The notes: generated by a model from the sequence alone, not told the origin. A DNA stretch of 55,546 bases from Verrucomicrobiia bacterium (GCA_030427505.1 JAUICH010000035.1:1-55546), one strand, 5' to 3'; positions 39,100-48,732 are shown, counted from the stretch's first letter. Translations and numbers: made by a program.

Positions 39100-40926
39100 T
39101 CAGGTGTTAAAAAGCGTTATCCAGATCAGCAGGATCACGCCAAGGGCAAAGAGGAAGGCGTAACCCTGAAGATTGCCCACCTGCAGCCGCCGCAGAATGG
39201 AACCGATGCTGGCGGTGGCATAGGCCGGCAGTTGAGCGATGAGACCGTCGATGATGTAGCGGTCGAAAATGCTGAGCAGGGTGGCGACGCCATCCTGGAA
39301 GACCCGGATGATTCCCTGGTAGATTTCGTCGATGTAAAATTTCCGGGCCAGAAGCTTGATGCGCAGCGGGTCTTCGCTGGCGCCTTTGTAGAGCCAGAAC
39401 GAAATGCCGGCGCCGGCGATGAGGGTGATGACGGACGCCGCCAGGACGAGCATGGAGCCTTCGCCATGGTGCTCCGGCGCGGTGGCCTGGACACGTTCGT
39501 AGAAGAACGGCAGCCCGGCGATGACGGAGGGAATGGCCAGCAGGATGAGGGGCAGGGTCATCACCGGCGGAGATTCCTTGGCGTGTGCCGCGTGCTCGGT
39601 GCGAGCCTTTCCGAAGAAGGTCACCAGCACCAGGCGGGTCATGTAGAAAGCCGTGAGCATGGCGGTGAAGCCGGCGATCACGAAGAGAGGCGCGCTCTCA
39701 TGCCAGGCGGCGGCGAGGATGGCTTCCTTACTGTAGAAACCGGCCGTGACCCAGGGCAGCGCCATGAGGGACAGGGTGGCGATGGAGAAGGTGATGAAGG
39801 TCAGGGGCATCTTCTTGCGCAGGCCGCCCATCTTCCAGATGTCCTGCTCGTGGTGGCAGGCGTAGATGACCGAGCCGGAGCCGAGGAAAAGCAGGGCCTT
39901 GAAGAACGCGTGGGTGAAGAGGTGGAACATGGCCGCTTCCGCCGCCAGGAGACCCACCGCCATGACCATGTAGCCCAACTGAGAGAGAGTGGAGTAAGCC
40001 AGGACGCGCTTGATGTCGTCCTGTTGCAGGGCCATGAGCGCGGCGACGAGAGCGGTGATGCCGCCGACCCAGGCGATGACGTGGGCGGCCAGTTCGCTGG
40101 CTTCCACCAGGAAGGCGACGCGGGCCAGCATGTAAACCCCGGCGGCCACCATGGTGGCGGCGTGGATGAGGGCGGACACCGGGGTGGGGCCCTCCATGGC
40201 GTCCGGCAACCACACATGCAGCGGAAGCTGGGCGGACTTGCCGACCGCGCCGCAGAAGACGCAGATGACGGCAAAGGCCAGCAGGCCGGAACCCACTTCC
40301 GGATTTCCGGCGAAGAAGGTCTCCATCCGGTCGAAATTCACGGTCTGGGAAATGGCCCACACCAGGAGAATGCCGATGAGGAAACCGAAGTCACCCACGC
40401 GGTTGGTGATGAAGGCTTTCTTCGCGGCGTCGGCGGCGGAGTCTTTCTGAAACCAGTGTCCGATGAGGAGGTAGGAACTGAGGCCGACCAATTCCCAGAA
40501 GACGAACATCATGGCGAAGTTGTTCGCCAGCACGATGCCGGTCATGGAGAACATGAAGAGAGACAGCCCGGCGAAGTAGCGTGCCTTGCCGTCGTCGGTC
40601 CGCATGTAGCCCAGAGAAAAGACATGCACCAGGAAACCCACCGTGGTGACCACGAACATCATGCCGCGGCTGAGCTGGTCGATCTGGAGACCGATCTCCA
40701 GCACCAGGCCCTTTTCCAGGGTGCCGCCCAGCCAGAGCCAGGGGTAGGCGGGAACCACGGCGTCATCCCCGAAGCCCAGGAAGAGGATGCTCATCACGAA
40801 GGTCACCAGGGCGGAACCCGTGGAGAGCAGCGCGGAGATGTTCGGCACCCGGCGGGCCACGAAAAGAATCGTGGCCGCGGAGACCAGGGGAAGCAGCAGG
40901 ATGAGCCAGGGCAGTTGTTCCATCAT
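39100..40926 (-). CDS. nuoL: NADH-quinone oxidoreductase subunit L
   Basis: A 608-residue polytopic protein, the usual NuoL length. Visible landmarks are MMFVFWELVGLSSYLLIGHW (conserved Glu), LHVWLPDAMEGPTPVSALIH (proton channel), MVAAGVYMLAR and LAYSTLSQLGYMVMAVG. The C-terminal part contains the long amphipathic helix that runs along the membrane arm (about 530-570) and a final transmembrane anchor. It is the distal proton-pumping subunit. Two ATG codons in tandem begin the gene. The 980-codon frame on the opposite strand is a composition shadow. Confidence 0.96.
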   Translation of the reverse strand: MMEQLPWLILLLPLVSAATILFVARRVPNISALLSTGSALVTFVMSILFLGFGDDAVVPAYPWLWLGGTLEKGLVLEIGLQIDQLSRGMMFVVTTVGFLVHVFSLGYMRTDDGKARYFAGLSLFMFSMTGIVLANNFAMMFVFWELVGLSSYLLIGHWFQKDSAADAAKKAFITNRVGDFGFLIGILLVWAISQTVNFDRMETFFAGNPEVGSGLLAFAVICVFCGAVGKSAQLPLHVWLPDAMEGPTPVSALIHAATMVAAGVYMLARVAFLVEASELAAHVIAWVGGITALVAALMALQQDDIKRVLAYSTLSQLGYMVMAVGLLAAEAAMFHLFTHAFFKALLFLGSGSVIYACHHEQDIWKMGGLRKKMPLTFITFSIATLSLMALPWVTAGFYSKEAILAAAWHESAPLFVIAGFTAMLTAFYMTRLVLVTFFGKARTEHAAHAKESPPVMTLPLILLAIPSVIAGLPFFYERVQATAPEHHGEGSMLVLAASVITLIAGAGISFWLYKGASEDPLRIKLLARKFYIDEIYQGIIRVFQDGVATLLSIFDRYIIDGLIAQLPAYATASIGSILRRLQVGNLQGYAFLFALGVILLIWITLFNT

Positions 40927-40948
40927 GGAAAAAAAGTTCTCTCGGTCG

Positions 40949-41266
40949 TCAGTTCTTCATCGAGTTCATGGCCGTCACGTCCGTGATCTGCCGGGAGCGG
41001 AATAGGGCCACGATGATGGCCAGGCCCACGGCCACCTCAGCCGCGGCGACCGTGATGATGAAAAAGACCAGCACGTCCCCATTGTAGTCCGGGAGGCCGG
41101 CGGTCTGATTGTAGCGGGAAAAGGCCACCAGCGAGAGGTTCGCCGCGCTCAGCATGAGCTCCAGGCACATGAAGATAATAATCACGTTCCGGCGCAGCAG
41201 CACGCCGATGAAGCCCACGGAAAAGAGCAGGCCGCTCGCGATCAGGTAATGTCCCAGGGTCAGCAT
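40949..41266 (-). CDS. nuoK: NADH-quinone oxidoreductase subunit K
   Basis: A 105-residue protein with three transmembrane helices, the expected size. The membrane-embedded glutamates used in proton transfer are visible in [20 protein letters not shown] and [17 protein letters not shown]. It links the quinone chamber region to the antiporter-like subunits. It is separated from nuoJ upstream by 33 bp and from nuoL downstream by 22 bp. Confidence 0.96.
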   Translation of the reverse strand: MLTLGHYLIASGLLFSVGFIGVLLRRNVIIIFMCLELMLSAANLSLVAFSRYNQTAGLPDYNGDVLVFFIITVAAAEVAVGLAIIVALFRSRQITDVTAMNSMKN

Positions 41267-41299
41267 GTGGAAAATGACTCGTTGAAAGGTGGCTGGCGC

Positions 41300-41800
41300 T
41301 TACTTCAATTCTTTCTTGCTCAGGACGATGACGCCCACGGTGGCGACCAGCAGCAGCACGCCGATGATCTGCAAGGGAAAGACGTAGTCCGTGAACATCA
41401 GCAAGCCGGTGTTCTTCACGTCTTCCGAGGCGGAAGCGGACAGCTCGGGCATGGCTTCGGCGGCGGCGGGAAGGGCTTTCACCACCTTGATGATCTGAGA
41501 GGCAAAAACGGAGACCAGCAGCGCGCCGCCGATGACGGTGAAGAGGCTGATTTTCCGGTCTTCCTCCGCCTTCAGGTCCAGCAGCATGATGATGAAGAGG
41601 AAGAGCACCATGATGGCGCCGGCATAGACCAGGATCTGCAACGTGCCGATGAGGTAGGCGTGCAGCATGATGAACAGCGCCGCCAGCCCCAGGAAGGACA
41701 CCACCATGGAAAACGCGCTGGTGACGGGGCTGCGGGTCAGCACCACGCCCAGGCCGCCGGCCAGCATCACAAAGGCGAAGAAATAGAACAGGGCTGTCAT
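41300..41800 (-). CDS. nuoJ: NADH-quinone oxidoreductase subunit J
   Basis: A 166-residue membrane protein with five predicted helices. The central helix has the flexible glycine/tyrosine-containing pattern of NuoJ (GTLQILVYAGAIMVLFLFII), which changes shape during turnover in complex I. It starts at ATG 41800, 67 bp after nuoI, a slightly longer gap than elsewhere in the operon. Confidence 0.95.
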   Translation of the reverse strand: MTALFYFFAFVMLAGGLGVVLTRSPVTSAFSMVVSFLGLAALFIMLHAYLIGTLQILVYAGAIMVLFLFIIMLLDLKAEEDRKISLFTVIGGALLVSVFASQIIKVVKALPAAAEAMPELSASASEDVKNTGLLMFTDYVFPLQIIGVLLLVATVGVIVLSKKELK

Positions 41801-41867
41801 GGACGGTTCTGAAAGTCGTTGGGCGGAGACTCGCGGAAAGGGATGGGAAGGAGCGGGTTGGCGGTGG

Positions 41868-42398
41868 TTACTTCAGTTCGTTCCACTTGTTGACCAGGCC
41901 TTCGCGGACGCCCCCGATTTCGTAGAGGCGTTTCTTGTTGTGCACCATGTCTTCCCGCTTCAGGCCGGTGAAAGCGTATTCTTTGCGCAGGAAGATGGCC
42001 TGTTCCGGACAGACTTCCTCGCAAAGGCCGCAGTAAATACAGCGGATCATGTCGATCTCAAACTCTTGCGGGCGTTTTTCCACCTTGGCCCACTTGTCTT
42101 CCGAGGGGATCTCCTCCGGATGAATGGTGATGGCGCGGGGCGGGCAGATGAATTCGCAAAGCTGGCAGGCCACGCAGCGTTCCCGGCCCTGCTCGTCCGT
42201 CACCAGCGCGGGCGCGCCACGGTAGTATTCCGGGAGGTGAGAGTCCCACTTTTCCTCGGGGTACTGCATGGACACCTTGGTCTTCCCCGTCAGCGAGAGG
42301 AAGAAGTGCCGCAGGGTAATGCCCAGCCCCTTGATGATGCCGGGGAGGTACAGTTTTTCCCAGAAGCTGAGTTTGGGACGTTTTACAACGATGGCCAT
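41868..42398 (-). CDS. nuoI: NADH-quinone oxidoreductase subunit I (two [4Fe-4S])
   Basis: A 176-residue ferredoxin-like subunit. Two complete cluster motifs are visible: CVACQLCEFICPPRAI and CIYCGLCEEVCPEQAI. They bind clusters N6a and N6b, which pass electrons towards N2. The N-terminal amphipathic helix (LPGIIKGLGITLRHFF) anchors it on NuoH. It lies 70 bp after nuoH. Confidence 0.97.
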   Translation of the reverse strand: MAIVVKRPKLSFWEKLYLPGIIKGLGITLRHFFLSLTGKTKVSMQYPEEKWDSHLPEYYRGAPALVTDEQGRERCVACQLCEFICPPRAITIHPEEIPSEDKWAKVEKRPQEFEIDMIRCIYCGLCEEVCPEQAIFLRKEYAFTGLKREDMVHNKKRLYEIGGVREGLVNKWNELK

Positions 42399-42468
42399 GA
42401 GGCGGTGCTGAGTTGGGTTGGCGAAGTTTCGGTTCGGTCTGGCCGGTCTGGTATCCGGTTGGTCCTGG

Positions 42469-43566
42469 TTACTTGACGAAAAGGAGGATGCCCGCGGTCA
42501 GGAGGATGTTGAACAGGGCGATTTCGAAGAAGAATACCCAGCCCAGGCGCATCAACTGGTCGTAGCGGAAGCGGGGCAGGGACCAGCGGACCCAGATGAA
42601 GAAAAGGATGAAGGCGACCACCTTGCCCAGGAAGGACAGGATGTGAAGGGCACCCATCCAGAAAGGGACGCTCGCGCCGTCCTCCGGGACCAGCCAGCCA
42701 AAGGGCAGGCTCCAGCCGCCGAGGAAAAGGGTGACCGCGAGGCCTGACCCGATGATCATGGCGGCGTATTCGCCCAGGAAGAAGAGGGCGAACTTCATGG
42801 AGGAATATTCCGTGTGGTAACCGGCCACCAGCTCCGTTTCGCACTCCGGCAGGTCGAAGGGCAGGCGGTTGGTTTCCGCGAACATGGAGGTCGTGAAGAT
42901 CACGAAGGAAATGAAGATGGGGATGAACAGGAGAAAGCCTTTCAAGCTGAGCCGGTCTCCCCACAGCGGCAGCAGCGCCCAACCGTTGCGGGCCTGCTCC
43001 ATGACGATGTCGCTCAGGTTCAACTGACCGAAGATCATGAGGATGGGGACGATGGAGAGGCCCAGGGAGATTTCGTAGGAAATCATCTGGCTGGAGGAAC
43101 GGACGCCACCGAGGAAGGGATACTTCGAGTTCGACGCCCAGCCCGCGAGCACGATGCCGTAAACGCTGAGCGAGGCGATGGCGAAGATGAAGAGGGGACC
43201 GACGCTGAGGTCCGCGATGACCATCTTGATGCCGAACAGCTCGCTGCCGAAGGGCAGGACGGCGCAGGTCAGCAGCGCGGGAACCATGGTCAGCGCCGGG
43301 GCCAGCCAGTAGTAGCCCTTCCGCACGTGGGAGGGGGTGAAGTCTTCCTTCAGCAGGAACTTGATGCCGTCCGCGATGGGCTGGCCGAGACCGGCGAGGC
43401 GGATCTTCGTAAAAGGAATGCCGACGCGGTTCGGACCCACGCGGTCCTGGATGAGGGCGCTGACGCGCCGCTCCGCCCACACGGAATACGCGACCATGGG
43501 CAGGATGGTGAGAAACACCAATCCGATGATCTTGGCGACGCTGATGAGAATGAAAGTGATGTCCAC
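42469..43566 (-). CDS. nuoH: NADH-quinone oxidoreductase subunit H
   Basis: A 365-residue, eight-helix membrane protein that starts at GTG 43566. Conserved pieces are AERRVSALIQDRVGPNRVGI and LPFDLPECETELVAGYHTEY, which form the quinone-access channel and the acidic E-channel. It anchors the hydrophilic arm. Gap to nuoG upstream is 24 bp. Confidence 0.97.
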   Translation of the reverse strand: MDITFILISVAKIIGLVFLTILPMVAYSVWAERRVSALIQDRVGPNRVGIPFTKIRLAGLGQPIADGIKFLLKEDFTPSHVRKGYYWLAPALTMVPALLTCAVLPFGSELFGIKMVIADLSVGPLFIFAIASLSVYGIVLAGWASNSKYPFLGGVRSSSQMISYEISLGLSIVPILMIFGQLNLSDIVMEQARNGWALLPLWGDRLSLKGFLLFIPIFISFVIFTTSMFAETNRLPFDLPECETELVAGYHTEYSSMKFALFFLGEYAAMIIGSGLAVTLFLGGWSLPFGWLVPEDGASVPFWMGALHILSFLGKVVAFILFFIWVRWSLPRFRYDQLMRLGWVFFFEIALFNILLTAGILLFVK

Positions 43567-43590
43567 GATTCCGAAAAATGAGCGGAGTGA

Positions 43591-45342
43591 TTAGCCGACG
43601 ATTTGGCCCTTGGCAATGCGTTCGCGTTCCCGTTCCAGCAGGGGAACGGTTTCGCCCGTTTCGATGAGCGGCACGCCAAGGTCGCCAATCTTGCTGAGAG
43701 TGAGGCCTTCAAATTCCTCCACCCCGGCGGCGAGTTGTTTGAAGACGTCTTCGATGAGGTAGATGCCATTGCCGCCGCCGATGGCCTGGATGAGGTCGCG
43801 CAGGATTTCCCAGTCGTCCAGGGACTGACCAAAGGGTTCGGTGGCTTTGTTGAGGCGTTGCAAGCGGCCGGTGACGTTGATCATGGAGCCGCGCTTTTCG
43901 GCGAAGCCCGCGCCGGGCAGGACCACGGAGGCCATTTGCGCGGTGGGATTGGCCAGGAGGTGGAGCACCACCAGCGCTTCCAGCCCGTCCAGGGTCTGGG
44001 CGTCGAAGCCCGCCTCGGGCGTCAGCAAATCTTCCTGAAGGGTCACGACCGCTTTGATCCGGCCATCGGCGACGCCCCGGCGGACGCTGTCGAGACCGGC
44101 CGCGAGGTCGCCTTCCAGACCCAGGATCAGCCGGGCGCCCTGGGTGTTCGGGTTCTTGTCCGCCGCGATCAGGTAGGCGTCCGGCTCGCCGGCGCGGGGC
44201 ACGGTCGCGACGTGTTCCGCGCCGAGGGTGTCGATGAGCCGCTTGGCCATGAAGAGTTCTTCATTCGTCATCCGGGAGGACACCACCACGGCGATTTCGG
44301 AGCCGCCGTGCGCTTTCAAGGCGGTGGCGGCGCGCTGGATGGCTTTTGGCCAGGTGCTCTCTTTGTGAACGCCCTCGTCTTTAACCAGGGGGGCGGACAG
44401 GCGCAGCTCGCTGTCCAGGTAGTGGAAATTCAAGCGCCCGTGGTCGCACATCCAGGCGGAGTTCACGTCGTTGTTCTCGCGGGGCGTCTGGCGATAGACC
44501 CGGCCTTCGCGGCTGCCGATGAGGGTGTTGCACCCCCGGCCGCAGTCCGTGCAGATGGATTTGGTCTCCTTCAGGAACCAGACGCGCATCTGGAAGCGGA
44601 AGTCGTTGGAAGTCAGGGCGCCCACCGGGCAGATGTCCACGGTGTTCAGCGAGTAGTTGTTCGCCAGCTCGTGGCCGGGGTGAACGGCCAGAACGGTGTG
44701 GCTGCCGCGCTCGGTAAAGCCCAGCACGGGGTCGTCCGCGATTTCATCCGTAAAGCGGACGCAGCGGGAGCACATGATGCAGCGCTCGTCGTCCAGGCGG
44801 ATGCGCGGCCCGATATCGACATTCTTCGGTTTTTTGACTTTTTGCTCGCGGAAACGGGAACCGCCGGTGCCGTGTTCCACGCTGAACTCCTGGAGGCGGC
44901 ATTCGCCGGCCTGGTCGCAGATGGGGCAGTCCAGCGGGTGATTGATGAGGAGCAGCTCCATCACGCCGTGGCGGCAGCCGCGGGTGAGTTCGCTGTCCGT
45001 GCGGATGCCCATGTTTTCCGCCACGGTGTTCGCGCAGGCGATGGCGGGGCGGGGAATCCACTGAATGGGCTGATGGCCTTCGCCGTCCTTCTCCGGTTCC
45101 TGGCCCGGGGCGAGGCGGGGCGGCATGCCCATTTCCACGAGGCACATCCGGCAGTTGCCGGGAGAGGTCAGTTTCGGGTGGTAGCAGTAGTGGGGCACGT
45201 CTTTGCCCACCTGGCGGCAGGCTTCGATCATGCGGGTGCCCTTGGGAAACTGGTACCACTGCCCGTCGATCTGGACGTTGACCATCGGGACCGCCGGCGT
45301 TTCCGCCGTTGGTTTCTTCTCGTCTGTTGCAGCCGGAGGCAT
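43591..45342 (-). CDS. nuoG: NADH-quinone oxidoreductase subunit G (short form)
   Basis: 583 residues, much shorter than the roughly 900-residue NuoG of enterobacteria. Cluster ligands are complete: the [2Fe-2S] set (HYCYHPKLTSPGNCRMCLVE, then CANTV), the His-ligated N5 motif (HPLDCPICDQAGECRLQEF), N4 (ERCIMCSRCVRF) and an extra CTDCGRGCN...MCDHGR set resembling N7. The molybdopterin-oxidoreductase-like domain is compressed but keeps VVLPGAGFAEKRGSMINVTG. No frameshift is apparent and the end is 24 bp from nuoH, so this is a natural short form. It conducts electrons from NuoE/F towards NuoI. Confidence 0.95.
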   Translation of the reverse strand: MPPAATDEKKPTAETPAVPMVNVQIDGQWYQFPKGTRMIEACRQVGKDVPHYCYHPKLTSPGNCRMCLVEMGMPPRLAPGQEPEKDGEGHQPIQWIPRPAIACANTVAENMGIRTDSELTRGCRHGVMELLLINHPLDCPICDQAGECRLQEFSVEHGTGGSRFREQKVKKPKNVDIGPRIRLDDERCIMCSRCVRFTDEIADDPVLGFTERGSHTVLAVHPGHELANNYSLNTVDICPVGALTSNDFRFQMRVWFLKETKSICTDCGRGCNTLIGSREGRVYRQTPRENNDVNSAWMCDHGRLNFHYLDSELRLSAPLVKDEGVHKESTWPKAIQRAATALKAHGGSEIAVVVSSRMTNEELFMAKRLIDTLGAEHVATVPRAGEPDAYLIAADKNPNTQGARLILGLEGDLAAGLDSVRRGVADGRIKAVVTLQEDLLTPEAGFDAQTLDGLEALVVLHLLANPTAQMASVVLPGAGFAEKRGSMINVTGRLQRLNKATEPFGQSLDDWEILRDLIQAIGGGNGIYLIEDVFKQLAAGVEEFEGLTLSKIGDLGVPLIETGETVPLLERERERIAKGQIVG

Positions 45343-45394
45343 GAATCGTGAGTGGTGGGAAGAAGTAGTAAGAAGTAGCTTGGCGTCAGGAAGG

Positions 45395-46837
45395 TCAGAC
45401 CGCGACGGGCTTGGCTTCCGTTTTTTGGGCTTCTTGCTGGGACTTGAGGTGGGCGGCGGCCAGTTTGCTTTCCGGATTCAGGAGAGTGCCGGAAAGATCC
45501 GCCTTCGTGTCGGCGGTTAATTCGTCGCGGAATTTTGCCACGAAGCTTTCCGTGGGCCAGGAGCAGGCTTCGCCGAAGGCGCAAATGGTGCGTCCGTCGA
45601 TGTTCCGGGCGACGGAGTCGAGGGTGTCGACATCTTCCGGGGAGGCGGTGCCCGCCACGATGCGGTCGGAAATTTTCTTCATCCACAGCGAACCTTCGCG
45701 GCAGGGCGTGCACTGGCCGCAGGATTCGTGGGCGTAGAAGTTGTTGATGTTGTTCAACACCCAGGAAATGGATCGGCTGTCGTCAATGACGATGACGCCG
45801 CCGGACCCGGCCATGGACCCGCAGGCCATGAGGGTGTCGAAATCCATCGGAATTTCGAGGAGGGAAAGTTCCTTGGCGTCGTCGCCTTTGCCGATGGTGT
45901 ATTTCTCATCGCCGCGCAGCACTTTGGCGGAGGAACCGCCGGGGATGACGGCCTTGATCTTCCGGCCTTCCTTCAGGCCGCCGCACATGTCGTTGATGAG
46001 CTGGCCCATGGTGATCTTGCCGACCTCCACTTCGAAGTAGCCGGGTTTCCGGACGTCGCCGCTGACGCAGAGGATGCGGGTGCCGGTGTTGCGCGGGGTG
46101 CCGAGCTTGGCGTATTCCTCGCCGCCCATTTTCACGATGTGCTTCACGTGGCACAGGGTCTCCACGTTGTTTACGATGGTGGGGCACATATAAAGGCCCA
46201 TGGCCGCCGGGAAGTAGGGCGGCTTGATGCGCGGGTAGGGGCGCTTGCCTTCTAGAGACTCGATGAGACCCGTTTCCTCCCCGCAGATGTAGGCGCCCGC
46301 GCCGCGATGCACGTACACTTCCAGATCGAAACCGGAGCCCTGGATGTCTTTGCCGAGGAAGCCTTTGGCCTTGGCCTCGGAAATGGCTTTCTCCACGATC
46401 TGGGCCGCTTCGGGAAATTCTTCGCGAATGTAGATGTAAGCCAGGTGCGCGCCGACGGCGAAGCAGGCGATGATGAGGCCTTCCAGGAGCTGATGGGGAT
46501 CCTGGTGGAGGATGTAACGGTCTTTGAAGGTACCGGGCTCGGATTCGTCCGCGTTGCAGATCAGATAAACCGGCTTGGTGTTGTTCGGCGGAATGAAGGT
46601 CCACTTCACTCCGGTGGGGAAACCCGCGCCACCCCGGCCGCGCAGGCCGGAGGCTTTCACCTCGTTGGTGACCTGGCCGGGTTCCATGCCGAGCGCCTTT
46701 TTCAGCTCGCCGTATCCGCCTTCGTTCAGATACGTGTCGATGGAAGTGTCCCAGCCTTCGCGGTCGATGTTCCGGAAAATCAACCGGTACTCGTTCGCAT
46801 GAGGCTGTTTGCCAGCTTTGTAGGTGGGCTCTGACAT
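45395..46837 (-). CDS. nuoF: NADH-quinone oxidoreductase subunit F
   Basis: A 480-residue flavoprotein. GLRGRGGAGFPTGVKW binds NADH, GAGAYICGEETGLIESLEGK binds FMN, and ESCGQCTPCREG with a later Cys in CAFGEAC ligate the N3 [4Fe-4S] cluster. It is the entry point for electrons from NADH. The start codon overlaps the nuoE stop by one base (TAATG), indicating translational coupling. The C-terminal extension after residue 440 is rich in A, E and K and variable. Confidence 0.97.
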   Translation of the reverse strand: MSEPTYKAGKQPHANEYRLIFRNIDREGWDTSIDTYLNEGGYGELKKALGMEPGQVTNEVKASGLRGRGGAGFPTGVKWTFIPPNNTKPVYLICNADESEPGTFKDRYILHQDPHQLLEGLIIACFAVGAHLAYIYIREEFPEAAQIVEKAISEAKAKGFLGKDIQGSGFDLEVYVHRGAGAYICGEETGLIESLEGKRPYPRIKPPYFPAAMGLYMCPTIVNNVETLCHVKHIVKMGGEEYAKLGTPRNTGTRILCVSGDVRKPGYFEVEVGKITMGQLINDMCGGLKEGRKIKAVIPGGSSAKVLRGDEKYTIGKGDDAKELSLLEIPMDFDTLMACGSMAGSGGVIVIDDSRSISWVLNNINNFYAHESCGQCTPCREGSLWMKKISDRIVAGTASPEDVDTLDSVARNIDGRTICAFGEACSWPTESFVAKFRDELTADTKADLSGTLLNPESKLAAAHLKSQQEAQKTEAKPVAV

Positions 46838-47337
46838 TACTCGTACTTGGAAAGCAGGTCTTCTACCTTGTCCGGGGTCACATTTTCGTGAAATTCGTCA
46901 TTCACCATGCAGACCGGGCCAAAACCGCAACTGGCGAGGCACTCGGCGAATTCGATGCTGAATTTTCCGTCCTTGCCCACGGCGATGGGGTGATGGTGCG
47001 ACACGGCGCTGCGGTCGATTTCACCCTTTTCGCAGAGGGCTTCCATCAGTTCGTAGCTGCCCGCCATGGCGCAGGAAAGGGTGCGGCAGACGCGGATGTG
47101 GTATTTCCCCGGCGCTTCCTGGCGGAAACCGGGGTAAAACGTCACCACTTCCAGCACCTTGATGGGCTGAAGTTCCAGCTTGGCGGCGGTCCATTCGACA
47201 GCCTCTTCGGAAAGGTAGCCAAAGTGATGCTGGAGCGCGTGCAGAATCGGAAGCACGGCACTGCGTTTCGACACCGGATAATGAGTAATCCGTTCGTCGA
47301 TCTCTTTCTCCAGTTCTTGGGGAACGGTAAATGACAT
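46837..47337 (-). CDS. nuoE: NADH-quinone oxidoreductase subunit E
   Basis: 166 residues from ATG 47337, which fits the family N-terminus (FTVPQELEKEIDERITHYP) better than the upstream start that would add 22 basic residues. Four [2Fe-2S] (N1a) cysteines are visible in RVCRTLSCAMAG and ECLASCGFGPVCMVND. It partners NuoF in the NADH dehydrogenase module. It lies 55 bp downstream of nuoD. Confidence 0.95.
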   Translation of the reverse strand: MSFTVPQELEKEIDERITHYPVSKRSAVLPILHALQHHFGYLSEEAVEWTAAKLELQPIKVLEVVTFYPGFRQEAPGKYHIRVCRTLSCAMAGSYELMEALCEKGEIDRSAVSHHHPIAVGKDGKFSIEFAECLASCGFGPVCMVNDEFHENVTPDKVEDLLSKYE

Positions 47338-47392
47338 GGCCGGTATTTTGAGCCTCTTGCGCCTTTTTGCGGCTATTCGATTTACGGCAAAC

Positions 47393-48652
47393 TTACCTGT
47401 CACATTCGCCCATCACGAAATCCAGGCTTCCGAGGATGGCGACGACGTCGCTCATCATGTGGCCAGGGAGCAGTTTGGGCAGGATGCTGAGGTTCACAAA
47501 GGAAGGGGCGCGAATCTTCAGGCGGTGGGGCACGCCGCCTCCGCGGCTGTTGATGTAGAAGCCCAGTTCGCCTTTCGGGTTTTCGGCGCCGAAATAGACT
47601 TCGCCCTCGGGCGCGTCCAGGCCCTGAGTGACGAGGATGAAATGGTGGATCAGCTCCTCCATGCTCATCAGGACGCGCTCTTTCTTCGGAAGGGTGTTCT
47701 TCGGATCGACGATGTTGATCGGTCCGTCGGGAAGGTTCTTCATGACCTGCCGCAGGATGCGGATGGACTGGCGCATTTCCTCCATGCGCACGAGGTAACG
47801 GTCGAAGCAGTCGCCGTGAGCGCCGATGGGGACATCGAAGTCGTACTGGTCGTAGTCCAGATAGGGGTGGGCCTTGCGGACGTCGTGATCGACGCCGGAG
47901 CCGCGCAGGTTTGGGCCGCTCAGGCCGTAGGCGATGGCGTCTTTCTTGGAGATGACGCCGACGTCCTTGGTGCGGTCGAAGAAGATCTTGTTGCGGGTGA
48001 GCAACTTATCGATCTCGTCCAGGGCGGGCAGGAAGCCGTCGCAGAATTTCTCCAGCTCGCTCAGGAACTCCGGCAGGACGTCGCGGATCTGGCCGCCGAC
48101 GCGGGTGTAGGAGGTGGTGAAGCGGGCGCCGGTGAGGAGTTCGCAGAGGTTGTAGATGTATTCCCGCTGCGTGAAAGTGTAGAGGAAGACCGTCATGGCG
48201 CCCACGTCCATGGCGTAAGCGCCGATGCCCAGGAGGTGGGCGGAAATGCGGGCGATCTCGCAGGAGATGACGCGGATGGCTTTGCCGCGGGGGGGCAGTT
48301 CCCAGCCCATCAGCTTTTCCACCGCCAGGGCGTAGGCCACGTTGTTGGCCAGGGGAGCGAGGTAGTCCAGCCGGTCCGTGTAGGGGACGAACTGGTTGTA
48401 CTGCATGTTCTCCGCGATCTTTTCGTCACCGCGATGCAGGAAGCCGACGTCCGGTATGGCCTTGGTGATGGTTTCACCGTCCAGTTCCAGCACCACGCGC
48501 AGCACGCCGTGGGTGGCGGGGTGTGAGGGCCCCATGTTGATGACCAGCTTTTCACCGATCATGTCCTCGGTGCTGGCCTGGTAACTTTCAGCGCCCTGAG
48601 ACACCTTGGCACCGGTGTCGAGCGCCTGTATTTCCTGAACGGTGTTCGGCAT
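47393..48652 (-). CDS. nuoD: NADH-quinone oxidoreductase subunit D
   Basis: 419 residues from ATG 48652, preferred over an upstream start that would add 32 unconserved residues. NMGPSHPATHGVLRVVLELD and FLHRGDEKIAEN line the quinone pocket, and the C-terminus ends in the expected DFVMGECDR. It forms the quinone-binding site near cluster N2 together with NuoB and NuoH. Here it is the first gene of the cluster; nuoA, nuoB and nuoC do not precede it, and the next gene upstream is divergent. Confidence 0.96.
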   Translation of the reverse strand: MPNTVQEIQALDTGAKVSQGAESYQASTEDMIGEKLVINMGPSHPATHGVLRVVLELDGETITKAIPDVGFLHRGDEKIAENMQYNQFVPYTDRLDYLAPLANNVAYALAVEKLMGWELPPRGKAIRVISCEIARISAHLLGIGAYAMDVGAMTVFLYTFTQREYIYNLCELLTGARFTTSYTRVGGQIRDVLPEFLSELEKFCDGFLPALDEIDKLLTRNKIFFDRTKDVGVISKKDAIAYGLSGPNLRGSGVDHDVRKAHPYLDYDQYDFDVPIGAHGDCFDRYLVRMEEMRQSIRILRQVMKNLPDGPINIVDPKNTLPKKERVLMSMEELIHHFILVTQGLDAPEGEVYFGAENPKGELGFYINSRGGGVPHRLKIRAPSFVNLSILPKLLPGHMMSDVVAILGSLDFVMGECDR

Positions 48653-48697
48653 AAAAGAAGAGGAAGAAATGAAAGCGGTCTCTTTCCCTTTCGGCGA

Positions 48698-48725
48698 ATT
48701 ATGGAGCCTGTGCCTAGGCGGGCAA
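48698..48725 (-). promoter_or_regulatory. Candidate promoter of the nuo operon
   Basis: On the minus strand, TTGCCC (48725-48720), a 16-bp spacer and CATAAT (48703-48698) match the -35/-10 consensus at four and five of six positions. It is about 45 bp upstream of the nuoD ATG and just downstream of the TGTGA palindrome. Inferred by eye. Confidence 0.4.
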
Positions 48726-48732
48726 GGCGAAT

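Noticed and set aside
38044-40986. A 980-codon open frame on the plus strand opposite nuoM and nuoL
   Set aside because: It is antisense to two clearly conserved genes, is extremely rich in G, E, Q, H and D as expected for the complement of hydrophobic GC-rich codons, and shows no domain.
43591-45342. Frameshift or truncation of nuoG
   Set aside because: All iron-sulphur ligands and the compressed C-terminal domain are in one frame and the gene ends 24 bp before nuoH, so a natural short form is more likely.
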